A program made the translations under genes and the position numbers. Positions 26,322 to 34,602 of a stretch of 64,000 nt of DNA are shown piece by piece. Numbering within the stretch: position 1 is the stretch's first letter; every line of letters begins with the position of its first letter. The notes under the pieces were generated by a model. That model made no database searches and was not told the DNA's origin. It worked only from the letters and a program-made list of their open reading frames with translations. Source of the DNA: Burkholderia lata (lineage in GTDB: Bacteria > Pseudomonadota > Gammaproteobacteria > Burkholderiales > Burkholderiaceae); the NCBI RefSeq assembly GCF_902499335.1, contig NZ_CABVQK010000005.1:186001-250000 (forward strand), read 5' to 3'.

Positions 26322-27533
26322 TCACGTTGCGGACGACAGCAGCAGCACGGCGCCGGCGGCCAGCATCCCGCCCGCGCCCTGCACCAGCACGGTTTCGGGA
26401 CGACGCGACGGCGCCAGCCCCAACGGTTGCCCGCGCAACTGCCTGACGGCTTCGATCATGCTGTCCATGTTGCAGGAAATGCCGGGCTGCCCGAACGACA
26501 GCCAGCCGCCGTTCGTGTCGGTCGGCAGGTCGCCGTCGACGCCCGTACGGCCTTCGCGATAGAGATCGATACCGCGCCCCTTCTTCGCGAAGCCGAGGTC
26601 CTCCATCACGATCGGCCCCATGTGCGCGAAGTTCACCGATAGCTGTGCCATGTCGACGTCCGACGGCGCCAGCCCCGACATCGCATACGCCTGGCGCGCC
26701 GCCTCGGCGGTGGCCGTGGTGGTCAGGTTCGGGAATGCGCCGAGGCTCTCGAACCGGCATTCGCGCATGTTCATCCGGTCGGTCAGGTATTCGTGCGTCG
26801 TCGCCGATCCGTAACCCATCAGGTACACCGGATTACGCGCGTTGCGTGCATTCTCCGGCGACGTCACGACCAGCGCGCCACCCGTGCCGCCGCCCCACGT
26901 CGAACACATCCAGCGGCGCAGCGGCGTCGCGACGTACGGCGACGACAGCACCGCCGCACGATCGATCTCGCCGAACTTCGCCTTCGCCGCATGCGGATGA
27001 TGGCGGCCCCAGCGCTGGTTCGCGATCGCGACATCGGCGAGGTCGCTTTCGGTGATGCCGAACTCGTGGAAGTAGCGCTGCGCGGCCTGTGCATAGAGCG
27101 CCGGAATCGTCGGGCCGTACGGAATCTCGAACTGCGGATCCGCATCGGCCTCGGCACCCATCGCGACCGCGTCGACGAACAGCTCGGTCGCATCGCTCTG
27201 CAGGCACAGCACGTATTCCGCGCGCCCTGCCGCGATCATCTGCGACGCGATCGCGAGCGTCGACGTCAGGCCCGCGCCATGCATCGTCAGCTCGCTGGTG
27301 ATCGTCACCGGCATCTGCATGTGCGAGATGAAGATGTTGCTCCACTGGGAGCGCTTGTCGGCCCACGGCGAACGGCCCGTGAACACCGCGTCGACCTGGT
27401 CCTTGCCGATGCCCGCGTCGGCGAGCGCATTGAGCGTCGCCTCGGCGGCCAACTGCAGCGGGTCCTTGCGATTCGCGCGCGACGCATAGGCATCGCCCAT
27501 GCCGACGATCGCCGCAACCGGACGGGGAGTCAT
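26322..27533 (-). CDS. Thiolase-fold protein lacking thiolase residues; putative Ltp2-type retro-aldolase
   Basis: A 403-residue SCP2-thiolase-like protein. In true thiolases the nucleophile is the Cys of a CASG motif; the matching place here reads HGAG (His85). The GHP histidine is replaced by Gln349 (GQP) and the C-terminal Cys of CxGG by Gln385 (VQGAGG). Condensation or thiolysis chemistry is therefore unlikely. Ltp2-type steroid aldolases also lack these residues and need a DUF35 partner, and a DUF35 gene follows immediately. I infer retro-aldol cleavage of a beta-hydroxyacyl-CoA. ATG 27533 has GAGGAG seven bases away; ATG 27539 is too close to it. Confidence 0.8.
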   Translation of the reverse strand: MTPRPVAAIVGMGDAYASRANRKDPLQLAAEATLNALADAGIGKDQVDAVFTGRSPWADKRSQWSNIFISHMQMPVTITSELTMHGAGLTSTLAIASQMIAAGRAEYVLCLQSDATELFVDAVAMGAEADADPQFEIPYGPTIPALYAQAAQRYFHEFGITESDLADVAIANQRWGRHHPHAAKAKFGEIDRAAVLSSPYVATPLRRWMCSTWGGGTGGALVVTSPENARNARNPVYLMGYGSATTHEYLTDRMNMRECRFESLGAFPNLTTTATAEAARQAYAMSGLAPSDVDMAQLSVNFAHMGPIVMEDLGFAKKGRGIDLYREGRTGVDGDLPTDTNGGWLSFGQPGISCNMDSMIEAVRQLRGQPLGLAPSRRPETVLVQGAGGMLAAGAVLLLSSAT

Positions 27534-27544
27534 GGCCATGCTCC

Positions 27545-28042
27545 TCAGACCTTGAAGTCGGGTTGCGCTTCGGCGATCAGCGCGTCGAGATCGGCGCGCT
27601 TGCGCAGCATCAAGAGGCTCCATTCGCTGCGCTGCAGGACTTCGCCGCGCTGGTTGTACGCCTGGATCAGCATCGTGCCGACGCCGAACTTGTCGTCCTT
27701 CTCCTTCTTCGCGATCACCTCGGCGCTGGCGTAAACCGTGTCGCCGATCTTCACCGGGTTCAGGAAGCGCATCTTGTCGACACCGTAGTTCGCCTGGATC
27801 GCCGGGCCGAACTGCAGCAGACCCGAAATCAGCGAGAACGTCAGCTGCCCCTGCACGATGCGCTCGCCCCAGCGGGTCTTCGACGCGTATTCCTTGTTCG
27901 AGTGAATCTCGATCCAGTTGCCCGTGAACATGCAGAACATCACGACATCGCTCTCGGTCACGGTGCGACCATTCGAACGGAACTTCGTGCCGATTTCCAG
28001 CTCGTCGAGCGGAATGTTGACGCTGTTGTTGATGACGCTCAT
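27545..28042 (-). CDS. MaoC-like enoyl-CoA hydratase
   Basis: A 165-residue hot-dog-fold protein of the MaoC/R-hydratase family. The hydratase motif region reads FTGNWIEIHSN: the catalytic His47 is kept, but the usual Asp of GDxNxxH is Asn42. VQGQLTFSLISGLL and the RFLNPVKIGDTVYASAEV strand are typical. It begins 78 bases after the acyl-CoA dehydrogenase and ends 11 bases before the thiolase-fold gene, so it should hydrate the enoyl-CoA between them. The Asn substitution may change rate or stereochemistry, or mean that a second subunit supplies the acid. Confidence 0.85.
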   Translation of the reverse strand: MSVINNSVNIPLDELEIGTKFRSNGRTVTESDVVMFCMFTGNWIEIHSNKEYASKTRWGERIVQGQLTFSLISGLLQFGPAIQANYGVDKMRFLNPVKIGDTVYASAEVIAKKEKDDKFGVGTMLIQAYNQRGEVLQRSEWSLLMLRKRADLDALIAEAQPDFKV

Positions 28043-28120
28043 TACTGTGTCTCCGGTTGAATTGGGATGGTGGCGGGCACCGCGTGCCCGCGCGCTTCGT
28101 TCGAGGAAATAGCGTGACCG

Positions 28121-29263
28121 TTACTGACGCATCGACTTCGCGATGATCGTGCGCTGGATCTGCGACGTGCCGCCGCCGATGGTCGACTGGATGCTCTCGC
28201 GCAGGTAGCGTTCCATGTCCGCTTCCGGCAGGTTCGCGTAGCCGCCGAGGATCTGCATGCCGGCCAGCGCGCACTCCTTCAGCGTTTCCGAGCCGTACAG
28301 CTTCGCCATCGACACTTCGCGGCTGCACGGCACGTGGTCGGCCGCGAGCTGCGCCGCGCGATAGCAGAGCAGGCGCGCCGCATCGACCTTCGTCTGGCAG
28401 TCGGCGAGCAGGTGGCGAATCACCTGGAAGTCGTAGAGCTGATGGTCGAACTGGATACGGTCGTGCGCGTAGCGCGTGGCGGTCGTCACGGCCTGCTGCG
28501 CGTTACCCGTGTAAGCCGCCGCCACCGCGCAGCGTTCGAGTTCGAGGTGCTCCGTGATGATCTTCCAGCCCTGGCCTTCCTCGCCCAGCAGCGCATCGCC
28601 CGGCACGCGCACTTCGTCGAGGAAGATCTCGGTCGTGCCCGTTGCGTGACGCGACAGCGTCGGCAGCTTGTTGATCACCATCCCCGGCGTGTTGTTCGGG
28701 ATCAGCAGCACCGACAGGCCCTTGTGCTTGTCGTCGGTGCTCGTGCGCACCAGCATCGCGATCACGGTGTCCTTCGCTGCCGCGCCGCTGCACCACAGCT
28801 TCTGGCCGCTGACGATCCAGTCGCCATTGCTGTCGCGGCGGGCGCGCGTCTTCGTGTTCGCTGCGTCGGAGCCTGCGTCCGGTTCCGAGATCGACACCGA
28901 GAAGCGGATCTTGCCGTCGATGAACGGCTGCACGTATTGCTTCTTCTGTTCGGGCGTGCCGAACTTGATGATGTTCATCGCGGTGAACGTCGGCACCAGC
29001 ACCGAACACGCGAAGTCGAAACCGAACTTGCCGAGGCCTTCGGCCATCAGCGAGTAATCGAAAATGTCGCCGCCCGAGCCGCCTTCGGATTCCGGAATGA
29101 GGATGCCGAGCCAACCTTGCTTGGCGATCTTGTCGTAGGCCTCGTACGGGTAGTCGCGATTCATGTCGCACTTGCGCACGTATTCGACCGTGATCTCGTT
29201 GTCCATGAACTTGTTCACGGTGTCGAGCCACATCGTTTGCGATTCGTCGAGAAAGTTAGCCAT
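28121..29263 (-). CDS. Acyl-CoA dehydrogenase
   Basis: A 380-residue FAD-dependent acyl-CoA dehydrogenase. The FAD/substrate block is FSVSISEPDAGSDAANTKTR, followed by GQKLWCSGA and the C-terminal IGGGTSQIQRTIIAKSM. The catalytic base is Glu347 in GGYANLPEADMERYLRES. It makes the alpha,beta-enoyl-CoA and starts the leftward operon. The start at 29263 has GGAG upstream and matches the family; the frame runs to 29359. Its promoter region holds a 25-bp element shared with the racemase upstream region, and a 15-bp palindrome. Confidence 0.92.
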   Translation of the reverse strand: MANFLDESQTMWLDTVNKFMDNEITVEYVRKCDMNRDYPYEAYDKIAKQGWLGILIPESEGGSGGDIFDYSLMAEGLGKFGFDFACSVLVPTFTAMNIIKFGTPEQKKQYVQPFIDGKIRFSVSISEPDAGSDAANTKTRARRDSNGDWIVSGQKLWCSGAAAKDTVIAMLVRTSTDDKHKGLSVLLIPNNTPGMVINKLPTLSRHATGTTEIFLDEVRVPGDALLGEEGQGWKIITEHLELERCAVAAAYTGNAQQAVTTATRYAHDRIQFDHQLYDFQVIRHLLADCQTKVDAARLLCYRAAQLAADHVPCSREVSMAKLYGSETLKECALAGMQILGGYANLPEADMERYLRESIQSTIGGGTSQIQRTIIAKSMRQ

Positions 29264-29347
29264 GTGTCTTCGCTCCAGTTGTTGGCGTCTGCTCAGGCAG
29301 CCGCGTTGTTCGTCGTGGAATGAGCTTAGGGCTTCGAGCTTTCCAAA

Positions 29348-29372
29348 CCAACTGACCATTTCTGAAGTGCCG
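29348..29372. promoter_or_regulatory. Shared 25-bp upstream element, copy 1
   Basis: Begins CCAACTGACCATTT and ends GAAGTGCCG. It matches 21 of 25 bases with the copy at 31013-31037. It lies about 85 bases upstream of the acyl-CoA dehydrogenase start, so it may be a binding site for the island regulator. Confidence 0.5.
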
Positions 29373-29373
29373 A

Positions 29374-29388
29374 TTCGGAAATTCCGAA
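29374..29388. promoter_or_regulatory. 15-bp perfect palindrome
   Basis: TTCGGAA-A-TTCCGAA directly beside the shared element, upstream of the acyl-CoA dehydrogenase gene. A candidate activator or repressor site; the other copy of the shared element has no such palindrome. Confidence 0.45.
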
Positions 29389-29564
29389 ACCCTCAATGGC
29401 CCGCCATAGCGATGGCTGCCGCGATCGCAAGCACGAACAGGCGCGCAAATAGAAACGCCGCGCAGGGCGAGACATCACCCTGCGCGGCGGTCATTGAAGT
29501 CGGTGTGAAAAATCAGGGAGACGCTCACATGCCACGCGAGCGCCGATGACAGGCAGCGCTCACA

Positions 29565-30719
29565 TCATGCGATCGCGCCAGCCTCCCGTAGCGCGGCCAG
29601 TTCGGCAGCGGTGAATCCCCAGTCGCCGAGGACTTCGTCGGTGTGTTCACCGGGCAGCGCCGGCGACGATTGAATTTCGCCAGGTGTCCTGCTGAAGCGC
29701 GGCGCGGGCGCAGGCTGAACCACGCCATCGCGTTCGATGAAAGTCTGCCGCGCGCGCAAGTGCGGATGGTCGGGCGCTTCCTTCATCGACAGCACGGGCG
29801 CGATGCAGACGTCACGCCCTTCGGCGAGCGCGCACCATTCGTCGCGGGTGCGCGTGCGGAACAGTTCCGCAAACTTCGCATGGACCTCGGGCCATCGCGA
29901 ACGATCATGCTGATCCGGCATCTCTTCCTCGCGCAGGCCCAGCATCTCCAGCGTATTGCGCCAGAATCGCGACTCGTTCGAACCGATGCTGATCCAGCGC
30001 CCGTCGCGCGTTTCGTACACGTTGTACCAGGGTGCACCGGAGTCCAGACGATTGCTGCCGCGCTCGTCCTTCCAGTAGCCGCTCGCCAGCATGCCGTAGA
30101 AGAGCGTCATCAACGAAGCCGAACCGTCGACCATCGCGGCGTCGACGACCTGCCCCTTGCCCGACCGCTTGCTCTCGAGGATCGCCGACACGACGCCAAG
30201 CGCGAGATACAACGAGCCGCCTCCGAAGTCCCCGGCCAGATTGAGCGGGATCACCGGCGGGCCGCCGGCCATGCCGACCGAATGCAGTACGCCGCTCAGC
30301 GAGATGTAGTTGATGTCGTGGCCCGGTGCCTGCGCGAGCGGGCCCTGCTGCCCCCAGCCGGTCATCCGGCCGTAGACGAGCGACGGGTTCGCCGCGAGGC
30401 AGGCATCCGGCCCGAGACCGAGTTTCTCCGCGACACCGGGGCGAAATCCTTCGACCAGCGCGTCGGCCTGGCCGACCAGTTTCAGGATCACCGCCGTCGA
30501 TTCCGCTTTCTTCAGGTCGAGCGCGGCGCTGCGCCGGCCGCGGTTCAGCAGGTTGAAACGCGGATCGCCGGGCTGGCCGCCGTCATAGCCGGGCGGCCGG
30601 TCGATACGAATGATTTCGGCACCGAGATCCGACAGCAGCATGCAGCAGAACGGCACGGGGCCGACACCGCCCAGCTCCACGATCCTGATGCCGGCAAGCG
30701 GCCCTTTTGCGTTGTGCAT
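29565..30719 (-). CDS. Alpha-methylacyl-CoA racemase
   Basis: A 384-residue CaiB/BaiF-fold enzyme whose residues match the racemase branch rather than CoA transferases. His134 is in PGHDINYISLSG, Asp164 in NLAGDFGGGSL and Glu236 in YNVYETRDG, the three catalytic residues of MCR/AMACR. It epimerises (2R)- and (2S)-methylacyl-CoA so that a stereospecific dehydrogenase can act. ATG 30719 has GGAG and AGG upstream and is preferred to 30734. It has its own 300-base upstream spacing from the next gene and points to a 2-methyl-branched substrate for the island. Confidence 0.88.
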   Translation of the reverse strand: MHNAKGPLAGIRIVELGGVGPVPFCCMLLSDLGAEIIRIDRPPGYDGGQPGDPRFNLLNRGRRSAALDLKKAESTAVILKLVGQADALVEGFRPGVAEKLGLGPDACLAANPSLVYGRMTGWGQQGPLAQAPGHDINYISLSGVLHSVGMAGGPPVIPLNLAGDFGGGSLYLALGVVSAILESKRSGKGQVVDAAMVDGSASLMTLFYGMLASGYWKDERGSNRLDSGAPWYNVYETRDGRWISIGSNESRFWRNTLEMLGLREEEMPDQHDRSRWPEVHAKFAELFRTRTRDEWCALAEGRDVCIAPVLSMKEAPDHPHLRARQTFIERDGVVQPAPAPRFSRTPGEIQSSPALPGEHTDEVLGDWGFTAAELAALREAGAIA

Positions 30720-31409
30720 CCTGATTGTCTCCATGAGAGTGTTCTTTCAGCGTCGGCGTGGCGGGCATCGTGCGTGCGGCACGCGCGAATGCGCTTGCGA
30801 GCCCTTCGCCGATGCGTCGACACGCACCGGCATTCAGCACGCGCTGTCCCGCGCGCCCCGCCTTCATCGTTCACTTCTCGTCTCGGATCGGTGTCGCGAT
30901 TCACATGGCGGCCGGTCTCGCGACATCGCTACACGCGCCATATCGCGAACGACTGCGGTATCCGCTGACCATTTCATTGTCGGGTCTAGGCTACCGTCGT
31001 CGATTCCTCGATCCAATTGATCATTTTCGAAGTGCCGCCTTCCCTGCGTCGAAACGGCGGGCAACGCGCGGCGCAATGCCGGTCAGGCACCGAGTGCGCA
31101 CACGGTCTGGTTGAACAGCCGATCGGAGGACACGGCGGCCACGATCCGCAGTGTCGGCATGGCTTCCATGGAAATGACGCACCGACGACGCCGTCGGCGA
31201 CCACGCACATGGATTTCGAAGTACGGAATCGATGCGCGTTAACCCTTGATCTCGCGAGAGGGCAAGCCGAATATCCGTTGGATTTCGCCCGGAGTCCACG
31301 TGTCCCTTCAGCCTCACATCGGCGCCACGCCCCATGCGCGCGTCCTGCCCCCCACCCGATTCGCCCGCCGGCACATGTCGCCGGCGCGCACGCCCGAGGG
31401 TGTCGCGTC
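30720..31409. other. Divergent intergenic region, racemase / MFS transporter
   Basis: 690 bases that should hold the promoters of the racemase (minus) and the MFS gene (plus). The recognisable element is the 25-bp shared motif at 31013-31037. The long open frame continuing upstream of the MFS start is not conserved-looking, and no RNA gene was seen. Confidence 0.4.
31013..31037. promoter_or_regulatory. Shared 25-bp upstream element, copy 2
   Basis: Begins CCAATTGATCATTT and ends GAAGTGCCG, matching 21 of 25 bases of the element at 29348-29372 in the same orientation. It lies about 295 bases upstream of the racemase start and 373 bases upstream of the divergent MFS start. Confidence 0.5.
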
Positions 31410-32963
31410 ATGAAATTCACGCCCGCCCGCGCCCGCCTGTTCACGCTGAGGCATCTGCGCGGCGATCTGCTGCCGTGGGCAATCGCGTTGTCCGTCGGCA
31501 TCGACTACTTCGACAACTCGATCTTTTCGTTCTTCACGAGCTATATCGCGGGCGGCATCAATGCGTCGCCGGACGAGCTGGTGTGGTCGTCGACGGCCTA
31601 CGCAACCGCCTCCGTGCTCGGCATCGTGCAGCAGCAATGGCTGATCGAGCGCCTCGGCTTCCGGCGCTACCTGAGCGGCTGCCTGCTGATGTTCGCGGCG
31701 GGGTCGCTCGCCGCGTCGCTCAGCGAATCGTCGCTGTCGCTCGCGATGGCGCGCGGCTTCCAGGGCTATTTCATCGGACCGATGCTCGGCACCTGCCGCA
31801 TCATGCTGCAAACCGGCTTCACGCCGCAGGAGCGCGCGCCCGCCACGCGCATCTTTCTCGTGATGATCCTGCTCGCGAGCGCGCTCGCGCCGATGGCGGG
31901 CGGTTATCTCGTCGCGCACTTCGACTGGCGCGCGCTGTTCCTGTGCTCGACGGTCGGCGGGGCCGTGCTGTCGGCGTTCACCTTCCTCGTGGTGCCGCAC
32001 ATCGGCAGGCGCCCGATCGAGCGGCGCAGCGACACGCATCTATGGCCCTATCTGGTGTTCGCCATCGCGCTCGGGGCGCTGCAGATCGTCGCGCAGCAGC
32101 TGCGCTTCGAAGTGTTCAGCACCACGCCGCTGATGCCGCTGGCCACCGTCGCTGGGCTGACCGCGCTCGGCTGGTTCGCGTGGCACCAGTGGCACGATCC
32201 GCGCCCGCTCATTCGCGTGAACGCGCTGCGCGAAGGCCCTTTCCGGCAAGGCATCGTGCTTTACGCGTTCTACTACTTCATCAGCAATGCGATCGGTTTC
32301 CTGATCTCGCGGCTGCTGCAAAGCGGGCTGGGCTACCCGGTGGAAAATGCGGGCCGGCTCGTCGGGCTCACGTCGCTCACGGCGATTCCGATGGCCATCG
32401 CGTATTTCCAGTACGCGCGCCTCATCAAGCGCAAATGGCTGATCGTGCCGGGCTTCGCGATGGCGGCCGCGATCGGCATCTGGGTGCTCAACCTGCCTCC
32501 CGACGTCAGCATGGGCTGGCTGCTGCCACCGCTGGTGTTGCGCGGCTTCCTGCTGATGTTCATCGCGCTGCCGACCGCGAGCGCCGCATTTCAGATTTTC
32601 TCGAACGATGAATTCACGCACGGGTACCGCTTCAAGAACGTGGTCAAGCAGCTGGCCTACTCGCTGTCCACCGCGACGTTCATCATCGTCGACCAGCATC
32701 GCACGGCCGTGCATCAGACGCGCCTCGTCGAGTTCGCGAATCCGTACAACCCGGTGTTCCAGAACACGCTCGACACGATGACGCGTGCGTTCGAGGCACA
32801 AGGGCTCGGTGCTGGCGAGGCGCGGGGCCTGTCGTTGGGACAGATCGCGCATATGGTCGCGCACCAGGCCAGTTTCCTGAGCGCGCTGGACGGCTTCGAG
32901 ATGATCGTGGGGCTCGCGCTGGTGGGTGGAACGATCGCGCTCGTGCAGCGGCAGATTCGGTAG
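31410..32963 (+). CDS. MFS transporter, 14-helix DHA2-like
   Basis: A 517-residue membrane protein with about 14 hydrophobic segments. It begins LLPWAIALSVGIDYFDNSIF and continues with IVQQQWLIERLGFRRYLSG (the loop 2-3 region) and ARGFQGYFIGPMLGTCR. The frame is open upstream, but the ATG at 31410 has GAGGG nine bases before it and starts just ahead of the first helix. It closes the catabolic island and may export a by-product or import a substrate; the direction is not predictable. Confidence 0.85.
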   Translation: MKFTPARARLFTLRHLRGDLLPWAIALSVGIDYFDNSIFSFFTSYIAGGINASPDELVWSSTAYATASVLGIVQQQWLIERLGFRRYLSGCLLMFAAGSLAASLSESSLSLAMARGFQGYFIGPMLGTCRIMLQTGFTPQERAPATRIFLVMILLASALAPMAGGYLVAHFDWRALFLCSTVGGAVLSAFTFLVVPHIGRRPIERRSDTHLWPYLVFAIALGALQIVAQQLRFEVFSTTPLMPLATVAGLTALGWFAWHQWHDPRPLIRVNALREGPFRQGIVLYAFYYFISNAIGFLISRLLQSGLGYPVENAGRLVGLTSLTAIPMAIAYFQYARLIKRKWLIVPGFAMAAAIGIWVLNLPPDVSMGWLLPPLVLRGFLLMFIALPTASAAFQIFSNDEFTHGYRFKNVVKQLAYSLSTATFIIVDQHRTAVHQTRLVEFANPYNPVFQNTLDTMTRAFEAQGLGAGEARGLSLGQIAHMVAHQASFLSALDGFEMIVGLALVGGTIALVQRQIR

Positions 32964-32974
32964 TCATGCGGGGA

Positions 32975-33127
32975 GGCAAACCGTTACCCCCGATAGAACC
33001 GGCTGGTTGATCATGCCCGATTCCGGTCTGGGCAAAATGCCGGGGTTCTCCGGCTAGATGACCATCGACATCGACGACGGCCGACATTCCTGTCGCGTCG
33101 GTTGCTCATTGCCTGATTCTCCGCAGC
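32975..33127 (+). pseudogene. Decayed partial copy of the DUF3224 gene
   Basis: Bases 32976-32988 repeat the 13-mer found upstream of the intact gene (33908-33920). From about 33014 the sequence resumes as the 3' end of that gene: it reads PDSG...GFSG, a TAG stop at 33055-33057, then MTIDIDDGRHSCRVGCSLPD, against MIITIDNGRHSYRFDYTLPD in the intact copy. Roughly 325 bases between promoter and C-terminus are missing. The HD-domain gene lies between the two copies, so this looks like an old duplication followed by deletion. Confidence 0.75.
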
Positions 33128-33178
33128 GAACCGATTCGCGGAAGTGCGGCGGCTCTTCCGAAGGCCGCGTCAGCACAA

Positions 33179-33823
33179 TCAGATCTCTTCGGAAAATTCG
33201 TCGAGAAAGCGCTGCAATCTATCGCGTCGAACGATCGCCATACGGGTACCGGTGACGGTCTGGAAACCGGCAGAAAGCCTCAGCAGCTTCGTGCGGAAGT
33301 GATCGATCGCGAATCGCGTGTCGTCGAGTTCCCGCTCCGATCCGTGCGGATCGACCGAGTCATAGAGCGCGCTGCCCATCCGGCCCGCGACATAAAAGCA
33401 ACGCGCGACGCCCACCATGCCGATCGCATCGAGCCGGTCGGCATCCTGCAACACCTTGGCTTCAATCGTCTTCGGTGCAATGCAGGCCGAAAAACTGTGC
33501 GCCTCGACCGCGTGCGCAACCGCATCGATCTTCGCGTCCGGCCAATCCAGCGACCTCAGCACCTTCCGGGCCTGTTCCGCCGATAGCCGCGAGGCCTGCG
33601 CGCGAAGCGGGGAATTTTTCTCCACCGCTACGCAGTCGTGCAGCAGTGTCGCCGCAAACAGCACCTCGGCGTCTCCACCCTCCTTCGCGTGGATCGCGGC
33701 CGCGTTCTTCCATACGCGCTGCAGATGCGAAGTGTCATGGGAGCCGTCGCGATCGGTATCGCTCCAGTGAGCCAGCAAGGCCGTGGCCAGATCCTGAAAG
33801 GGTGCGAACGCAGGGGTAGTCAT
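33179..33823 (-). CDS. HD domain phosphohydrolase, YedJ-like
   Basis: A 214-residue metal-dependent HD hydrolase. The HD residues are in DTSHLQRVWKNA (first His), AATLLHDCVAVEKN (His-Asp pair) and VLQDADRLDAIGMVGVARCF (distal Asp). The layout matches small HD proteins such as YedJ that hydrolyse nucleotides or phosphate esters; the substrate is unknown. The start at 33823 begins MTTPAFAPFQ and is preferred to 33907. It lies between the intact and decayed DUF3224 copies. Confidence 0.88.
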   Translation of the reverse strand: MTTPAFAPFQDLATALLAHWSDTDRDGSHDTSHLQRVWKNAAAIHAKEGGDAEVLFAATLLHDCVAVEKNSPLRAQASRLSAEQARKVLRSLDWPDAKIDAVAHAVEAHSFSACIAPKTIEAKVLQDADRLDAIGMVGVARCFYVAGRMGSALYDSVDPHGSERELDDTRFAIDHFRTKLLRLSAGFQTVTGTRMAIVRRDRLQRFLDEFSEEI

Positions 33824-33978
33824 CGGGAAAGCGGTCGAGGTCGGGATGCCGATTATCGCCGCAAGTGCCGCGCGGCACGCGATCTGCCCTTGTTCCCGAC
33901 GTATCAAGCAAACCGTTACCTCCGGTAGTACGCGGTTGGCTTATAGTGCGGGTTGCCAATTCGACGAGGAGCGCTGCA

Positions 33979-34386
33979 ATGACACTGCTGGCTAATGGCC
34001 CGTTTGAAGTAAAGCTGAATCCGGAATCCCTGAGTCCCGTCGCGGAACAGTCCGGGCTCGGCCGCATGTCGCTGGACAAGCAGTATCACGGCGACCTGGA
34101 AGCCGTCAGCCAGGGAGAGATGCTCGCGTTTCGAAGCAGCGTCCAGGGCTCCGCGGGCTATGTGGCGATGGAAACCGTGCGAGGCGCGCTGGGCGGCCGC
34201 CCCGGCAGTTTTGTCCTGCAGCACAGCTCCACGATGACCCGCGGGCAGCCGCAGCAGTCGATCACCGTCGTGCCCGATTCCGGAACGGGAGATTTGCTGG
34301 GGCTCTCCGGCTCGATGATCATCACGATCGACAACGGCCGGCATTCGTACCGCTTCGACTACACGCTGCCCGACTCGCCTCGGTAA
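33979..34386 (+). CDS. DUF3224 family protein
   Basis: A 135-residue predicted beta-barrel protein of unknown function. The family pattern is visible as GPFEVKLNPESLSP, LGRMSLDKQYHGDLEAVSQG, SAGYVAMETVRGALGGRPGS and DNGRHSYRFDYTLPD. GAGGAG lies eight bases before the ATG. The upstream 13-mer GCAAACCGTTACC is repeated beside a decayed second copy about 930 bases to the left. No enzymatic residues can be named. Confidence 0.85.
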   Translation: MTLLANGPFEVKLNPESLSPVAEQSGLGRMSLDKQYHGDLEAVSQGEMLAFRSSVQGSAGYVAMETVRGALGGRPGSFVLQHSSTMTRGQPQQSITVVPDSGTGDLLGLSGSMIITIDNGRHSYRFDYTLPDSPR

Positions 34387-34602
34387 GCCGACTCGAGGGG
34401 ATGCGGCTGCTTCAGGGCGTCGCCGCGCCGGGACAGTGACGCATTCCCGTCTCCCGGCGCAGCATTCGCCTGTCCGGTAACGCGCGATTGCGCTTCGACG
34501 AAGGCATAGCCGGGTTCGCTGACGATCGTGTAGACGGGTTCGACCGCGGCGACGCGTCCAACTCGGCCATCGCAGAGCCGGAACGCCACGATCGCAACGG
34601 GT

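Noticed and set aside
27540..28328. N-terminal extension of the thiolase-fold gene
   Set aside because: It runs through the MaoC gene out of frame and has no homology; a ribosome-binding site supports 27533.
31017..31409. Upstream extension of the second MFS transporter
   Set aside because: The added residues are hydrophilic and unlike the family; GAGGG precedes ATG 31410 at a good distance.
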